Shown: positions 1 to 7,161 of the stretch, piece by piece
How the letters are laid out: each line of letters starts with the position of its first letter
Position numbering within the stretch: the first letter of the stretch is position 1
Assembly (NCBI GenBank): GCA_050743265.1
Contig: JBOGEN010000106.1
Location: 1-24,730, forward strand
DNA: 24,730 bases
Direction: 5' to 3'
From: JBOGEN01 sp050743265
Lineage (GTDB): Bacteria; Actinomycetota; Actinomycetes; JBOGEN01
Notes under the pieces: generated by a model
Told to the model about the DNA's origin: nothing
Database searches by the model: none
Seen by the model: only the letters and a program-made list of their open reading frames with translations
Position numbers and translations under genes: made by a program

Positions 1-150
1 GTCCGCGCCGAGGAGAAGGACGTCGACCGCGAGGTGCGCACCGCCCAGCGGGCGCTCGACGCCGCCGACCGGGCCGCACGACGGGCCGGGGAGCGCCTCG
101 GCGAGGCCCGGGACCGGCTCGACCGCGCCACCACCCGCAGCGAGCGGTGA
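1..150 (+). CDS. C-terminal tail of an unidentified coiled-coil-like protein (5' end outside window)
   Basis: Frame 1 is open from the first base and stops at TGA 148-150, giving about 49 residues. The composition is almost entirely Arg, Ala, Glu and Asp with regularly spaced hydrophobics (for example RTAQRALDAADRAARRAG), as expected of a long charged helix or coiled coil. No domain can be recognised from this fragment. The stop lies six bases before the stop of the convergent thiamine-diphosphate enzyme, so the two genes meet tail to tail with no room for a conventional terminator. The codon pattern (G or C at nearly every third position) supports real coding. Confidence 0.6.
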   Translation, partial: VRAEEKDVDREVRTAQRALDAADRAARRAGERLGEARDRLDRATTRSER

Positions 151-156
151 GCGCGA

Positions 157-1794
157 CTAGGGCCGCACGTCGGCGACCGTGACCCCGGGGCCCAGGCGGT
201 CCGCCGAGACCCGCAGGTCCACGACCGCGGGCAGGCCGGCGGCGAACGCACGGTCGAGGGCACCGTCGACCTCGTCCGTGCGGCTCACGACCTCGCCGTG
301 CCCGCCGAACGCCCGTGCGTACGCGGCGAAGTCCGGGTTGGTCAGCGCGGTGCCGGACACGCGGCCCGGGAACGCCCGCTCCTGGTGGGCACGGATCGTC
401 GCGTACTGGCCGTTGTTCAGCACGAGCACGACCGGCGCGAGGCCGTACGCCCGCGCGGTGGCGAGCTCCTGGCCGTTCATGAGGAAGCAGCCGTCGCCCG
501 CCACTGTCACCACCTGACGGTCCGGGTGAGCGAGGCACGCGGCGACGCCGGCCGGCACGCCGTACCCCATCGAGCCGTTGCGCGGGCCCAGCTGGGAGCG
601 GAACGTGCGGTAGCGCAGGAACCGCTGCGCCCACACCGCGTGGTTGCCCGCGCCGACGGTGACCAGCGCGTTCTCGGGAAGACGGTTGCGCAGCGCTCGG
701 AAGACCACCCCGAGGTCGACCTCGTCCCCGTCCGGTACGGGCTCGCGCCAGGCCTCGTGCTGCGCCCGCGCCTCCTCGGTCGCGGCGCGCCAGGGAGGCT
801 CGGCATCCGGCGCCGAGGAACCGAGGGCCGCCGCAAACGTGGCCGGGCCTACTGGCAGCCGCAGCGACGGCCGGTACACCGCGTCCACCGGGTCCGCGTC
901 GGCGGACACCTCGACGAGCGTCATGTCGGACGCGGGCACCGCGGGCCGTGTGTACCCCGCGGTCGAGACGTCGCCAAGCCGGCAGCCGACGGTGACGAGC
1001 ACGTCGGAGGCCGCCAGCTGGTCCGACAGCCGCGGGTCGCGGCCGAACCCGAGCGGCCCCACGTACGAGGGCGAGTCGTTGTCGACGAGGTCCTGGCAGC
1101 GGAAGTCCGCCGCAATGGGCAGCCGCCAGCGTTCCGCCCAGGACTGGACGGCCGCACGGGCCTCCCCCGTCCAGCCCGGGCCGCCGAGCACGACGAGCGG
1201 GCGCTGCGCACCGGCGAGCAGGCTGTCCAGGCCGCCGACCTCGACCGCCTCGTCCGCGGCGGGGTAGGGCGCCACGTCCGGCACGTCCGCGGTCTCGGCC
1301 AGCATGTCCTCGGGCAGGCCGAGCACGACGGGCCCGCTGCGTCCGGCACAGGCGAGCGCGAACGCGCGTGCCACGAGCTCGGGGACGCGGGCCGCCTCGT
1401 CCACCGTCCACACCGCCTTGGCCGTGGCACCGAGCAGCCCGCGCAGGTCGATGTCCTGGAAGGCGCCCCGGTCCCTGTGGCCGCGCGGCACCGTCCCGGC
1501 GAGCAGGACCAGCGGGGTCCTGTCGTGCCACGCGGTCTGCAGGCCGACCACGGAGTTGGAGACGCCCGGCCCGCGCGTCACGACGCACACGCCGGGACGG
1601 CCGGTCAGCTTGCCGGTGGCCTCGGCCATGTAGGCGGCCCCGCCCTCCTGGCGGCAGACCACGGTGTCGACGTCCGCGTCGTGCAGCGCGTCGAGGACGG
1701 GCAGGAAGCTCTCCCCCGGGACGCAGAACACCCGGGGCACGCCGTGCGCGGCCAGCGCGTCGACGACCAGCCTGCCGCCAGACCGAGCCGGCAT
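157..1794 (-). CDS. Thiamine-diphosphate-dependent enzyme, acetolactate synthase (IlvB-like) superfamily
   Basis: 545 aa, the usual length for this superfamily. The N-terminal pyrimidine-binding domain begins near residue 8 and carries the conserved glutamate in CRQEGGAAYMAEA (E50). A central nucleotide-binding-like domain follows (about 190-320). The C-terminal diphosphate-binding domain shows the ThDP signature GDGCFLMNGQELATA ending in LNN. Members decarboxylate a 2-oxo acid and transfer or release the resulting aldehyde. The substrate cannot be read from the sequence. No small regulatory subunit (IlvH) is adjacent, and the isolated position argues against the housekeeping biosynthetic enzyme. 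The ATG at 1794 is preceded by GAGGAG. The gene is divergent from the YcsG-like transporter across a 222-bp gap, so shared control is possible. Alternatives include oxalyl-CoA, phenylpyruvate or guanidino-oxo-acid decarboxylase-like activities. Confidence 0.85.
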   Translation of the reverse strand: MPARSGGRLVVDALAAHGVPRVFCVPGESFLPVLDALHDADVDTVVCRQEGGAAYMAEATGKLTGRPGVCVVTRGPGVSNSVVGLQTAWHDRTPLVLLAGTVPRGHRDRGAFQDIDLRGLLGATAKAVWTVDEAARVPELVARAFALACAGRSGPVVLGLPEDMLAETADVPDVAPYPAADEAVEVGGLDSLLAGAQRPLVVLGGPGWTGEARAAVQSWAERWRLPIAADFRCQDLVDNDSPSYVGPLGFGRDPRLSDQLAASDVLVTVGCRLGDVSTAGYTRPAVPASDMTLVEVSADADPVDAVYRPSLRLPVGPATFAAALGSSAPDAEPPWRAATEEARAQHEAWREPVPDGDEVDLGVVFRALRNRLPENALVTVGAGNHAVWAQRFLRYRTFRSQLGPRNGSMGYGVPAGVAACLAHPDRQVVTVAGDGCFLMNGQELATARAYGLAPVVLVLNNGQYATIRAHQERAFPGRVSGTALTNPDFAAYARAFGGHGEVVSRTDEVDGALDRAFAAGLPAVVDLRVSADRLGPGVTVADVRP

Positions 1795-1862
1795 CAGAAA
1801 CAGCTCCTCGTCTCAGATCGGGATTCGGTGGGAGCGCTCTCGGGATGTGGGCAACGTGTCCA

Positions 1863-1890
1863 CCGTACGAACAGGAACGGTACGAAAAGG
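1863..1890. promoter_or_regulatory. Direct repeat in the divergent intergenic region (possible operator)
   Basis: Two copies of a 13-bp element, CCGTACGAACAGG (1863-1875) and CGGTACGAAAAGG (1878-1890), match at 11 of 13 positions and are spaced 15 bp start to start. A weaker third copy may begin at 1891. They lie inside the 222-bp gap (1795-2016) between the divergent thiamine-diphosphate enzyme and the YcsG-like transporter, where an operator would be expected. No regulator is encoded nearby and the motif matches no binding site I know. Chance similarity cannot be excluded. Confidence 0.3.
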
Positions 1891-2007
1891 CACCGTGCGT
1901 GACGTTCGTGGGGGCGGCCTCGCGGGTATCCCGTCCCAGCCTGGTGCGACGGGGCCCGGCAGGTGCGCGCTGCGGCACGGGCCCGACCCCGTCCCGTCTC
2001 GCTCCCT

Positions 2008-2012
2008 GGAGG
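2008..2012 (+). promoter_or_regulatory. Ribosome binding site that sets the start of the YcsG-like gene
   Basis: GGAGG lies four bases before GTG 2017. The same frame is open further upstream to an ATG at 1963, but the extra 18 residues (Arg/Ala/Pro rich) look like translated non-coding sequence and that ATG has no comparable site. The GTG start is therefore preferred. Confidence 0.7.
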
Positions 2013-2016
2013 ACCC

Positions 2017-3252
2017 GTGAGCACCCGCACCACGTCCGGCGGCACCTCGACCGGCGTCCGCGACAAGGTCAGCCGCAACGCGCTCTTCGGCGCCATGTTC
2101 CTCATGGCGACCAGCGCGATCGGGCCGGGCTTCATCACGCAGACCACCGAGTTCACCGCCCAGCTCGGCGCCGCGTTCGCGTTCGCCATCGTGATCTCCG
2201 TGCTGGTGGACGTCGCCATCCAGCTCAACGTGTGGCGGGTCATCGGCGTGTCCGGCATGCGCGCCCAGGATCTGGGCAACCGCGTGGTCCCTGGCGCGGG
2301 TTACCTGCTCGCCGGCCTCGTCGTGCTCGGCGGCCTGGTCTTCAACGTCGGCAACGTGGCCGGCACCGGCCTCGGCACGGACGCGATGTTCGGCCTCGAC
2401 CCCCGGGTGGGCGGCACCCTGTCCGCGCTGCTCGCGATCGGCATCTTCCTGTCCCGCCGGGTGGGGCTCGCGATGGACCGCGTGGTGGTCGTCCTCGGCT
2501 TCCTCATGCTCGCGCTCACGCTGTACGTCGCGTTCGTGTCCGGCCCGCCCGTCGGGGACGCGCTGCGCAACGCCGCGGTCCCGGACACGGTCGACTTCCT
2601 CGTCATCACCACGCTGATCGGCGGCACGGTCGGCGGCTACATCACGTACTCCGGCGCGCACCGCATCGTGGACGCCGGCATCACCGGTCCGGAGCACGTG
2701 CGGGAGATCTCGCGCGGGTCGGTCACCGGCGTCCTCGTCACCGGCCTGATGCGCGTGCTGCTGTTCCTCGCGGTGCTCGGCGTCGTCGCCGGCGGTGCCT
2801 CGATCGCGGGTGCGGAGAACCCGCCGGCCGCAGCCTTCTCGGATGCGGCCGGCGACATCGGCCTCCGCCTGTTCGGGCTCATCCTGTGGGCGGCCGCCGT
2901 CACGTCCGTGATCGGCGCCTCGTACACGTCGGTGTCGTTCGTCAGCGGGTTCTCGCCCGCGCTGGAGAAGCGGCGAAACCTGCTCACGGTCCTGTTCATC
3001 GTGGTGACCGGGGCCGCATTCGTCGTGTTCGGCGAAGCCCCCGTCTCGCTGCTCATCTTCGCGGGCGCGTTCAACGGGCTGATCCTGCCGGTCGGCGTCG
3101 GCGTCCTGCTCTGGGTCGCGCTGCGCCGACGCGACCTCCTGCACGGCTACCGGTACCCGCTCTGGCTTGCCGGGCTGGGCGTCGTCGCGTGGCTCGTCAC
3201 CCTGTACCTGGGCTACCAGTCGCTCGGCAGCCTGGGCGACATCTGGGGCTGA
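2017..3252 (+). CDS. NRAMP-related membrane transporter, YcsG type
   Basis: 411 aa from GTG 2017, polytopic, with about eleven hydrophobic segments. The first helix contains GPGF (36-39), as in NRAMP/SLC11 proteins. Where classical members have the metal-binding DPGN motif this protein has QTTEF (42-46). The helix-6 Met-Pro-His region is replaced by the glycine-rich stretch GGTVGGYITYSGAHR (202-216). The hallmark transition-metal ligands are thus absent, as in the divergent NRAMP-related branch that includes Bacillus YcsG. It sits eight bases upstream of a DUF1445 gene. This pairing matches the Bacillus ycsF-ycsG-ycsI-kipIA locus, whose ycsF/kipI/kipA genes encode 5-oxoprolinase. An organic acid such as 5-oxoproline, or a hard cation such as magnesium, is a plausible substrate. 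This is inference. Confidence 0.8.
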   Translation: MSTRTTSGGTSTGVRDKVSRNALFGAMFLMATSAIGPGFITQTTEFTAQLGAAFAFAIVISVLVDVAIQLNVWRVIGVSGMRAQDLGNRVVPGAGYLLAGLVVLGGLVFNVGNVAGTGLGTDAMFGLDPRVGGTLSALLAIGIFLSRRVGLAMDRVVVVLGFLMLALTLYVAFVSGPPVGDALRNAAVPDTVDFLVITTLIGGTVGGYITYSGAHRIVDAGITGPEHVREISRGSVTGVLVTGLMRVLLFLAVLGVVAGGASIAGAENPPAAAFSDAAGDIGLRLFGLILWAAAVTSVIGASYTSVSFVSGFSPALEKRRNLLTVLFIVVTGAAFVVFGEAPVSLLIFAGAFNGLILPVGVGVLLWVALRRRDLLHGYRYPLWLAGLGVVAWLVTLYLGYQSLGSLGDIWG

Positions 3253-3260
3253 GCGTACGC

Positions 3261-4079
3261 ATGGCGCCCGACACCGCCCCGGCAGCGCCCGACCCGCCGG
3301 ACGACCCGGGCAGCCTGTCACCGGCCGACGCGCGGGCCCTCTTCGCCGCGGGACTGCGCGTCCCGACGGCGGGCTGGTGCCGGGGCTGGACGCAGGCCAA
3401 CCTGCTCGCCGTCCCCCGCGACCTCGCGTACGACGTGCTGCTGTTCGGCCAGCGCAACGCCCAGGCCTGCCCCGTCCTCGACGTCAGCGACCCCGGGGCC
3501 ACGGCCACCCTCGCCCTCGACGGGGACCTGCGCACCGACCTGCCGGCGTACACGGTCTACCGGGACGGTGAGCCGGCCGGCGTGGTGCCGGACGTGGCCA
3601 CGGCGTGGCGGCGCGACCTCGTCGCGTTCCTGTTCGGGTGCTCGTTCACGTTCGAGGGCGCGCTCGTCCGGGCGGGCGTCCCGCTGCGCCACGTCGAGGC
3701 GGGCAGCAACGTCCCGATGTACGCCACGGACCGGCCGTGCCGCCCGGCCGGCGCGCTGCACGGGCCGCTCGTCGTGTCGATGCGGCCGGTGCCCGCGGCC
3801 CTCGTGCCGACGGCGGTACGCGTGACGTCCCGCTACCCGTCCATGCACGGCGCGCCCGTGCACATCGGCGACCCCGCCGGGCTCGGCATTGCCGACCTGG
3901 ACGCGCCGGACTTCGGCGACCCGGTCGACGTACGCCCGGGCGAGCTGCCGGTGTTCTGGGCCTGCGGGGTGACCCCTCAGGCCGCGGTGATGGCGTCCCG
4001 GCCGGAGTTCGCGATCGGGCACGCGCCGGGGCACATGGCGATCACGGACCTGCCCGAGGAGCAGTTCACGATCCCCTGA
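3261..4079 (+). CDS. DUF1445 / YcsI-family protein, putative D-glutamate cyclase (hydro-lyase)
   Basis: 272 aa from ATG 3261, close to the family's usual size of about 260. Family signatures are all visible: GCSFTFE (126-132), NVPMY (150-154), SMRP, YPSMHGAPVHIGDP (192-205), VFWACGVTPQ and, near the end, IGHAPGHMAITD. The mammalian member (DGLUCY) converts D-glutamate to 5-oxo-D-proline. Bacterial members are usually labelled putative hydro-lyases. The gene starts eight bases after the YcsG-like stop, so the two are probably translated together. The first 20 residues are Pro/Asp rich and not part of the domain. The function is transferred from the family and not proven for this bacterial clade. 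Confidence 0.87.
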   Translation: MAPDTAPAAPDPPDDPGSLSPADARALFAAGLRVPTAGWCRGWTQANLLAVPRDLAYDVLLFGQRNAQACPVLDVSDPGATATLALDGDLRTDLPAYTVYRDGEPAGVVPDVATAWRRDLVAFLFGCSFTFEGALVRAGVPLRHVEAGSNVPMYATDRPCRPAGALHGPLVVSMRPVPAALVPTAVRVTSRYPSMHGAPVHIGDPAGLGIADLDAPDFGDPVDVRPGELPVFWACGVTPQAAVMASRPEFAIGHAPGHMAITDLPEEQFTIP

Positions 4080-4092
4080 CCTGGCAGGTCAG
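4076..4092. terminator. Perfect hairpin between convergent genes, containing both stop codons
   Basis: CTGACCTGGCAGGTCAG is a perfect inverted repeat with 7-bp arms and a 3-base loop. It includes the TGA of the DUF1445 gene (4077-4079) and, on the other strand, the TGA of the GGT-like gene (4089-4091). Only nine bases separate the genes. There is no U-tract, as is common in high-GC genomes, so a bidirectional terminator is likely but not certain. Confidence 0.5.
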
Positions 4093-5867
4093 CGCCCGAC
4101 GGCGTACCCCTGCATCCCGCGCGGGTTCGCGCCCGCGGTGAGTACTCCGGTCTCGGGGTCGCGCCCGACCGCGGACAGCCGACCCAGCGACCACGGCTCG
4201 GACCGGGTCACCCGGTGCCCGCGCCGCTCGAGGTCGTCCAGCACCTCGTCGCCGAGCCTGTCCTCGGCCAGGACCTCACCGGGCACCGTCTGCCGCGGGT
4301 AGAACGAGCTGGGGAAGCCGTTGGTGTGGAACATCGGCGCGTCCACCGCCTGCTGCAGGTCGAGGCCGCCGTGCACGAGGCGCAGCAGGAACGTGAGCGA
4401 CCACTGGTCCTGCTGGTCACCACCAGGCGTGCCGTACGCGAGCACAGGCTCGCCGTCGCGCAGGGCAAGCGACGGGGTGAGCGTCGTCCGCGGCCGCGTG
4501 CCCGGGACCAGCGCACTGGACGAGCTCTCATCGAGCCAGAACATCTGCGCCCGCGTGCCCAGCGGGAACCCGAGCGCCGGGATCGTCGGCGAACTGTGCA
4601 GCCATCCCCCGCTCGGCGTGGCCGCCACGAAGTTGCCCCAGCGGTCCACGACGTCGACGTGGCAGGTGTCCCCGCGCGTCACGCCGGAGGGGGCGATCGT
4701 CGGCTCACCGATCGCGGTCAGCCCCGGCATGTCGTCGACGACGGCGCCGGCGAGCGCGGCCATCCGCGGCTCGCGCCCGTCCGGCGAGCCGGGCCGCAGG
4801 TCGTACGACGCCTGCGCGCCCACGAGCTTGGCCCGCTCCGCCGCGTACTCCGGGGACAGCAGCGCGTCGAGCGGCACGTCGACCCGGTTCGGGTCCCCGT
4901 ACCAGGCCTCGCGGTCGGCGAACGCGAGCTTGGCCGCCTCGACGACGGTGTGCACGAAGTCGGCCGAGTAGACGTCGAGGGCGTCCACACCGAGCGCGTC
5001 GAGCAGGCGCAGCTGCTGCAGGTGCACCGGGCCCTGGCCCCACGGACCGGTCTTGGCGATCGTGAGGCCGGCGTGCTCGACGGTCACCGGCTCCTCGTAC
5101 GTCGCCTCGTACGTCGCCAGGTCGTCCGCGGTGAGCAGCCCGGCGTGCTCGTCACCCGTCACGTCCCGCACCGGTGCCCGGACGAACGCCGCGATCTCCG
5201 CCGCGACGAAGCCCTCGCGCCAGACCCGGCGGGCAGCGTCGATCTGGGCCTCGCGCCCGGACGCGTCCCGCTCCGACTCCTCCACGATGCGGGCGTACGT
5301 GGCCGCGAGCACCGGGTTGCGGAACAGCTCGCCGGGCGTGGGCATCCCGCCGTCGAGCCACAGCGCCGCCGAGGTGGGCCAGTCCTCGCGGAAGAGCTTC
5401 TCGACCTCGGCCACGGTCTCGGCGATCCGGCCGACGACAGGGAACCCGTCCCGGGCGTAGCCGATCGCGTACGTCAGGACGTCGCGAAGCGACATCGTGC
5501 CGTGGTCGCGCAGCATGAGGAGCCAGGCGTCGAACGAACCAGGGACGGTCGCGGCGAGCAGACCGGTGCCGGGGACGCGGTCGAGGCCCTTCGCGCGGAA
5601 CGTCGCGATGTCCGCCGCCGCGGGCGCGGGACCCTGCCCGCACAGCACGGTCGGCCGACCGCCCGCGGGCGCGAACACGACGGGGACCTCCCCGCCGGGC
5701 CCGTTCAGGTGCGGCTCGACGACCTGCAGGGTGAAGCCCGCCGCGGCGGCAGCGTCGAACGCGTTGCCTCCGCGCTCGAGAACGGACATGCCCGCGGCGC
5801 TGGCCAGCCAGTGGGTCGAGGCAACCATGCCGAACGTGCCGCGGAGCTCGGGACGCGTGGTGAACAT
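4089..5867 (-). CDS. Gamma-glutamyltransferase family Ntn-hydrolase (YwrD-like, cytoplasmic)
   Basis: 592 aa. Proteins of this family self-cleave before a threonine that becomes the nucleophile of the small subunit. Here DTCHVDVVDRWGN aligns with the TTHYSVVDKDGN block of classical GGT and puts that threonine at residue 401. This predicts a large subunit of about 400 and a small one of about 190 residues. The N-terminal GNAFDAAAAA block (34-43) and the later GTPGGDQQDQW are also present. There is no signal peptide, so the enzyme should be cytoplasmic, unlike secreted glutathione-processing GGT. The usual PGGSS oxyanion/substrate segment is PGGDQ, as in the YwrD-like branch, so the natural substrate may not be glutathione. 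The start ATG 5867 has AGAGGTG upstream. The gene converges on the D-glutamate cyclase-like gene. Confidence 0.85.
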   Translation of the reverse strand: MFTTRPELRGTFGMVASTHWLASAAGMSVLERGGNAFDAAAAAGFTLQVVEPHLNGPGGEVPVVFAPAGGRPTVLCGQGPAPAAADIATFRAKGLDRVPGTGLLAATVPGSFDAWLLMLRDHGTMSLRDVLTYAIGYARDGFPVVGRIAETVAEVEKLFREDWPTSAALWLDGGMPTPGELFRNPVLAATYARIVEESERDASGREAQIDAARRVWREGFVAAEIAAFVRAPVRDVTGDEHAGLLTADDLATYEATYEEPVTVEHAGLTIAKTGPWGQGPVHLQQLRLLDALGVDALDVYSADFVHTVVEAAKLAFADREAWYGDPNRVDVPLDALLSPEYAAERAKLVGAQASYDLRPGSPDGREPRMAALAGAVVDDMPGLTAIGEPTIAPSGVTRGDTCHVDVVDRWGNFVAATPSGGWLHSSPTIPALGFPLGTRAQMFWLDESSSSALVPGTRPRTTLTPSLALRDGEPVLAYGTPGGDQQDQWSLTFLLRLVHGGLDLQQAVDAPMFHTNGFPSSFYPRQTVPGEVLAEDRLGDEVLDDLERRGHRVTRSEPWSLGRLSAVGRDPETGVLTAGANPRGMQGYAVGR

Positions 5868-6075
5868 GCGACACCTCTAAAGATGACAAAGCGGACCTTC
5901 GGAACACACTAACCCGGTGTCCGCGCGTCTCTCCCCTGGGGCCACGCCCTGCGTACAGGTGCCCACTGTCCGGTGAGGCGACCCCGCAGACCTCGGAACA
6001 CGCCCGCGCCGTGCGGACCAGGCTGCCCACCCTCGACGCGGGCCGCGGCCTCCTCGGTACCGTGTCCGGCCCGTC

Positions 6076-6081
6076 CAGGAG
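6076..6081 (+). promoter_or_regulatory. Ribosome binding site that sets the start of the short formamidase-family gene
   Basis: CAGGAG lies eight bases before ATG 6090. The frame is open upstream to 5973, but the extra 39 residues are Arg/Pro-rich and unlike the family. The 6090 start gives the family's normal N-terminus. Confidence 0.65.
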
Positions 6082-6089
6082 CCGCCGTC

Positions 6090-6992
6090 ATGCACCTCAC
6101 CCGCACCCACCACGTCTGGGACAACACGCTCGAGCCCGTCGCCCAGGTCGACCCGGGGACGACGCTCACGCTCGAGGTGACGAACGCGAGCGGAGGGCAG
6201 CTCGACCGCGACGCGGACGCCTCGGCACTCGCCTCCCTGGACCTCACGCGGGTGAACCCGGTGACCGGGCCAGTCCACGTCACCGGAGCGGAGCCCGGTG
6301 ACGCCCTCGTCGTGGACGTGCTCGACGTCGAGGTCGCCGACTGGGGCTGGACGGGGGCGATCCCGGGCTTCGGCCTCCTCGCGGACGAGTTCCCGGACCC
6401 GCACCTGCAGGTCTCCTCGATCGCGGACGGCACGGTCACGCTGCCGTTCGGCGTCCGCGTACCGGTCGTCCCCATGGTCGGCACGATCGGCGTCGCTCCG
6501 GACGAGCCCGGGGAGCACTCGGTCCTCCCGCCGCGACGGTGGGGCGGCAACATGGACGTCCGCCACGTCGGGCCGGGCGCGCGCCTCGTCCTCCCCGTGG
6601 GCGTCCCCGGGGCTCTCTTCTCCCTCGGCGACAGTCATGCCGCGCAGGGCGACGGCGAGGTGTGCGGCACCGGGGTCGAGTGCTCCTCCGTCGTCCGCGT
6701 GCGTCTCGACCTGGCTCGCGGGGCCGCGCCCCTGTTCCCCGTCGTCGAGACCGACCCGCGGACGGCGCGTGCCGGGCGCGCCCTGGCGACGACCGGGATC
6801 GGCCCCGACCTCCTCGAGGCGGCCCGCGACGCCGTACGCGGCCTGCTCGACGAGGTGTGCCGACGGACGGGGCTCGCCCGGGTGGATGCGTACCTGCTGG
6901 CCAGCGTGGCCGCTGACCTGCGCATCAGCGAGGTGGTGGATGCCCCGAACTGGGTCGTCTCGGCCCACCTGGAGACCGCGCTGCTCTCTTAG
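6090..6992 (+). CDS. Acetamidase/formamidase family protein (short form)
   Basis: 300 aa, typical of the shorter branch of this family (PF03069), which hydrolyses short amides to ammonia and a carboxylic acid. Recognisable family blocks are HHVWDNTLEPVAQVDPG near the start (7-23), PVTGPVHVTGAEPGD (57-71), the IPGFGLL segment (91-97), PMVGTIGVAP (128-137), GGNMDV (152-157) and the highly conserved GDSHAAQGDGEVCGTGVE (180-197). The gene is divergent from the GGT-like gene across 222 bp. The true substrate may be formamide, acetamide or a larger amide. A second, longer member of the family lies 840 bp downstream on the opposite strand. This one has no amide transporter or regulator beside it. 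Confidence 0.88.
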   Translation: MHLTRTHHVWDNTLEPVAQVDPGTTLTLEVTNASGGQLDRDADASALASLDLTRVNPVTGPVHVTGAEPGDALVVDVLDVEVADWGWTGAIPGFGLLADEFPDPHLQVSSIADGTVTLPFGVRVPVVPMVGTIGVAPDEPGEHSVLPPRRWGGNMDVRHVGPGARLVLPVGVPGALFSLGDSHAAQGDGEVCGTGVECSSVVRVRLDLARGAAPLFPVVETDPRTARAGRALATTGIGPDLLEAARDAVRGLLDEVCRRTGLARVDAYLLASVAADLRISEVVDAPNWVVSAHLETALLS

Positions 6993-7063
6993 CGGCCCAC
7001 ACACGCCTCCGGGCACCCCGTCCGGCGTACTCCCGGATATAGGCCGTTCGGACCAGCCAGACC

Positions 7064-7078
7064 AGGACCTATGGGCCT
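7064..7078. promoter_or_regulatory. Possible DosR/DevR-type box upstream of the Rv1733c-like gene
   Basis: AGGACCTATGGGCCT lies 83 bases before the ATG at 7162. It resembles the degenerate actinobacterial DosR element (GGGAC-N4-GGCCC-like, from the mycobacterial GGGACTTTNGTCCC palindrome), with mismatches at the first base and inside the second half. The gene it precedes belongs to a family whose M. tuberculosis member, Rv1733c, is in the DosR dormancy regulon. That makes the match more credible than sequence alone. A weaker, partial site may lie at 7041-7054. Confidence 0.35.
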
Positions 7079-7161
7079 GTGCGGCGGGCCACGATCGGAC
7101 GAGCCTGAAGGGACACACACGTTCGCGTCATGTGGTCGCGCGTCGACTGGGGGTGAGGGCC

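Noticed and set aside
157..1794. Assignment of this gene as ilvB, the biosynthetic acetolactate synthase
   Set aside because: The superfamily fits, but there is no ilvH or ilvC neighbour and the substrate specificity cannot be read from the sequence.
298..1902. Long plus-strand open frame opposite the thiamine-diphosphate enzyme
   Set aside because: Its translation is Arg/His/Gly-rich with no domain, as expected for the antisense of GC-rich coding DNA; the minus-strand protein has complete ThDP motifs.
4215..5912. 565-codon plus-strand open frame opposite the GGT-like gene
   Set aside because: The composition is that of a shadow frame (Arg/Val/His/Gly) with no recognisable fold, and the minus-strand frame encodes a full GGT family protein.
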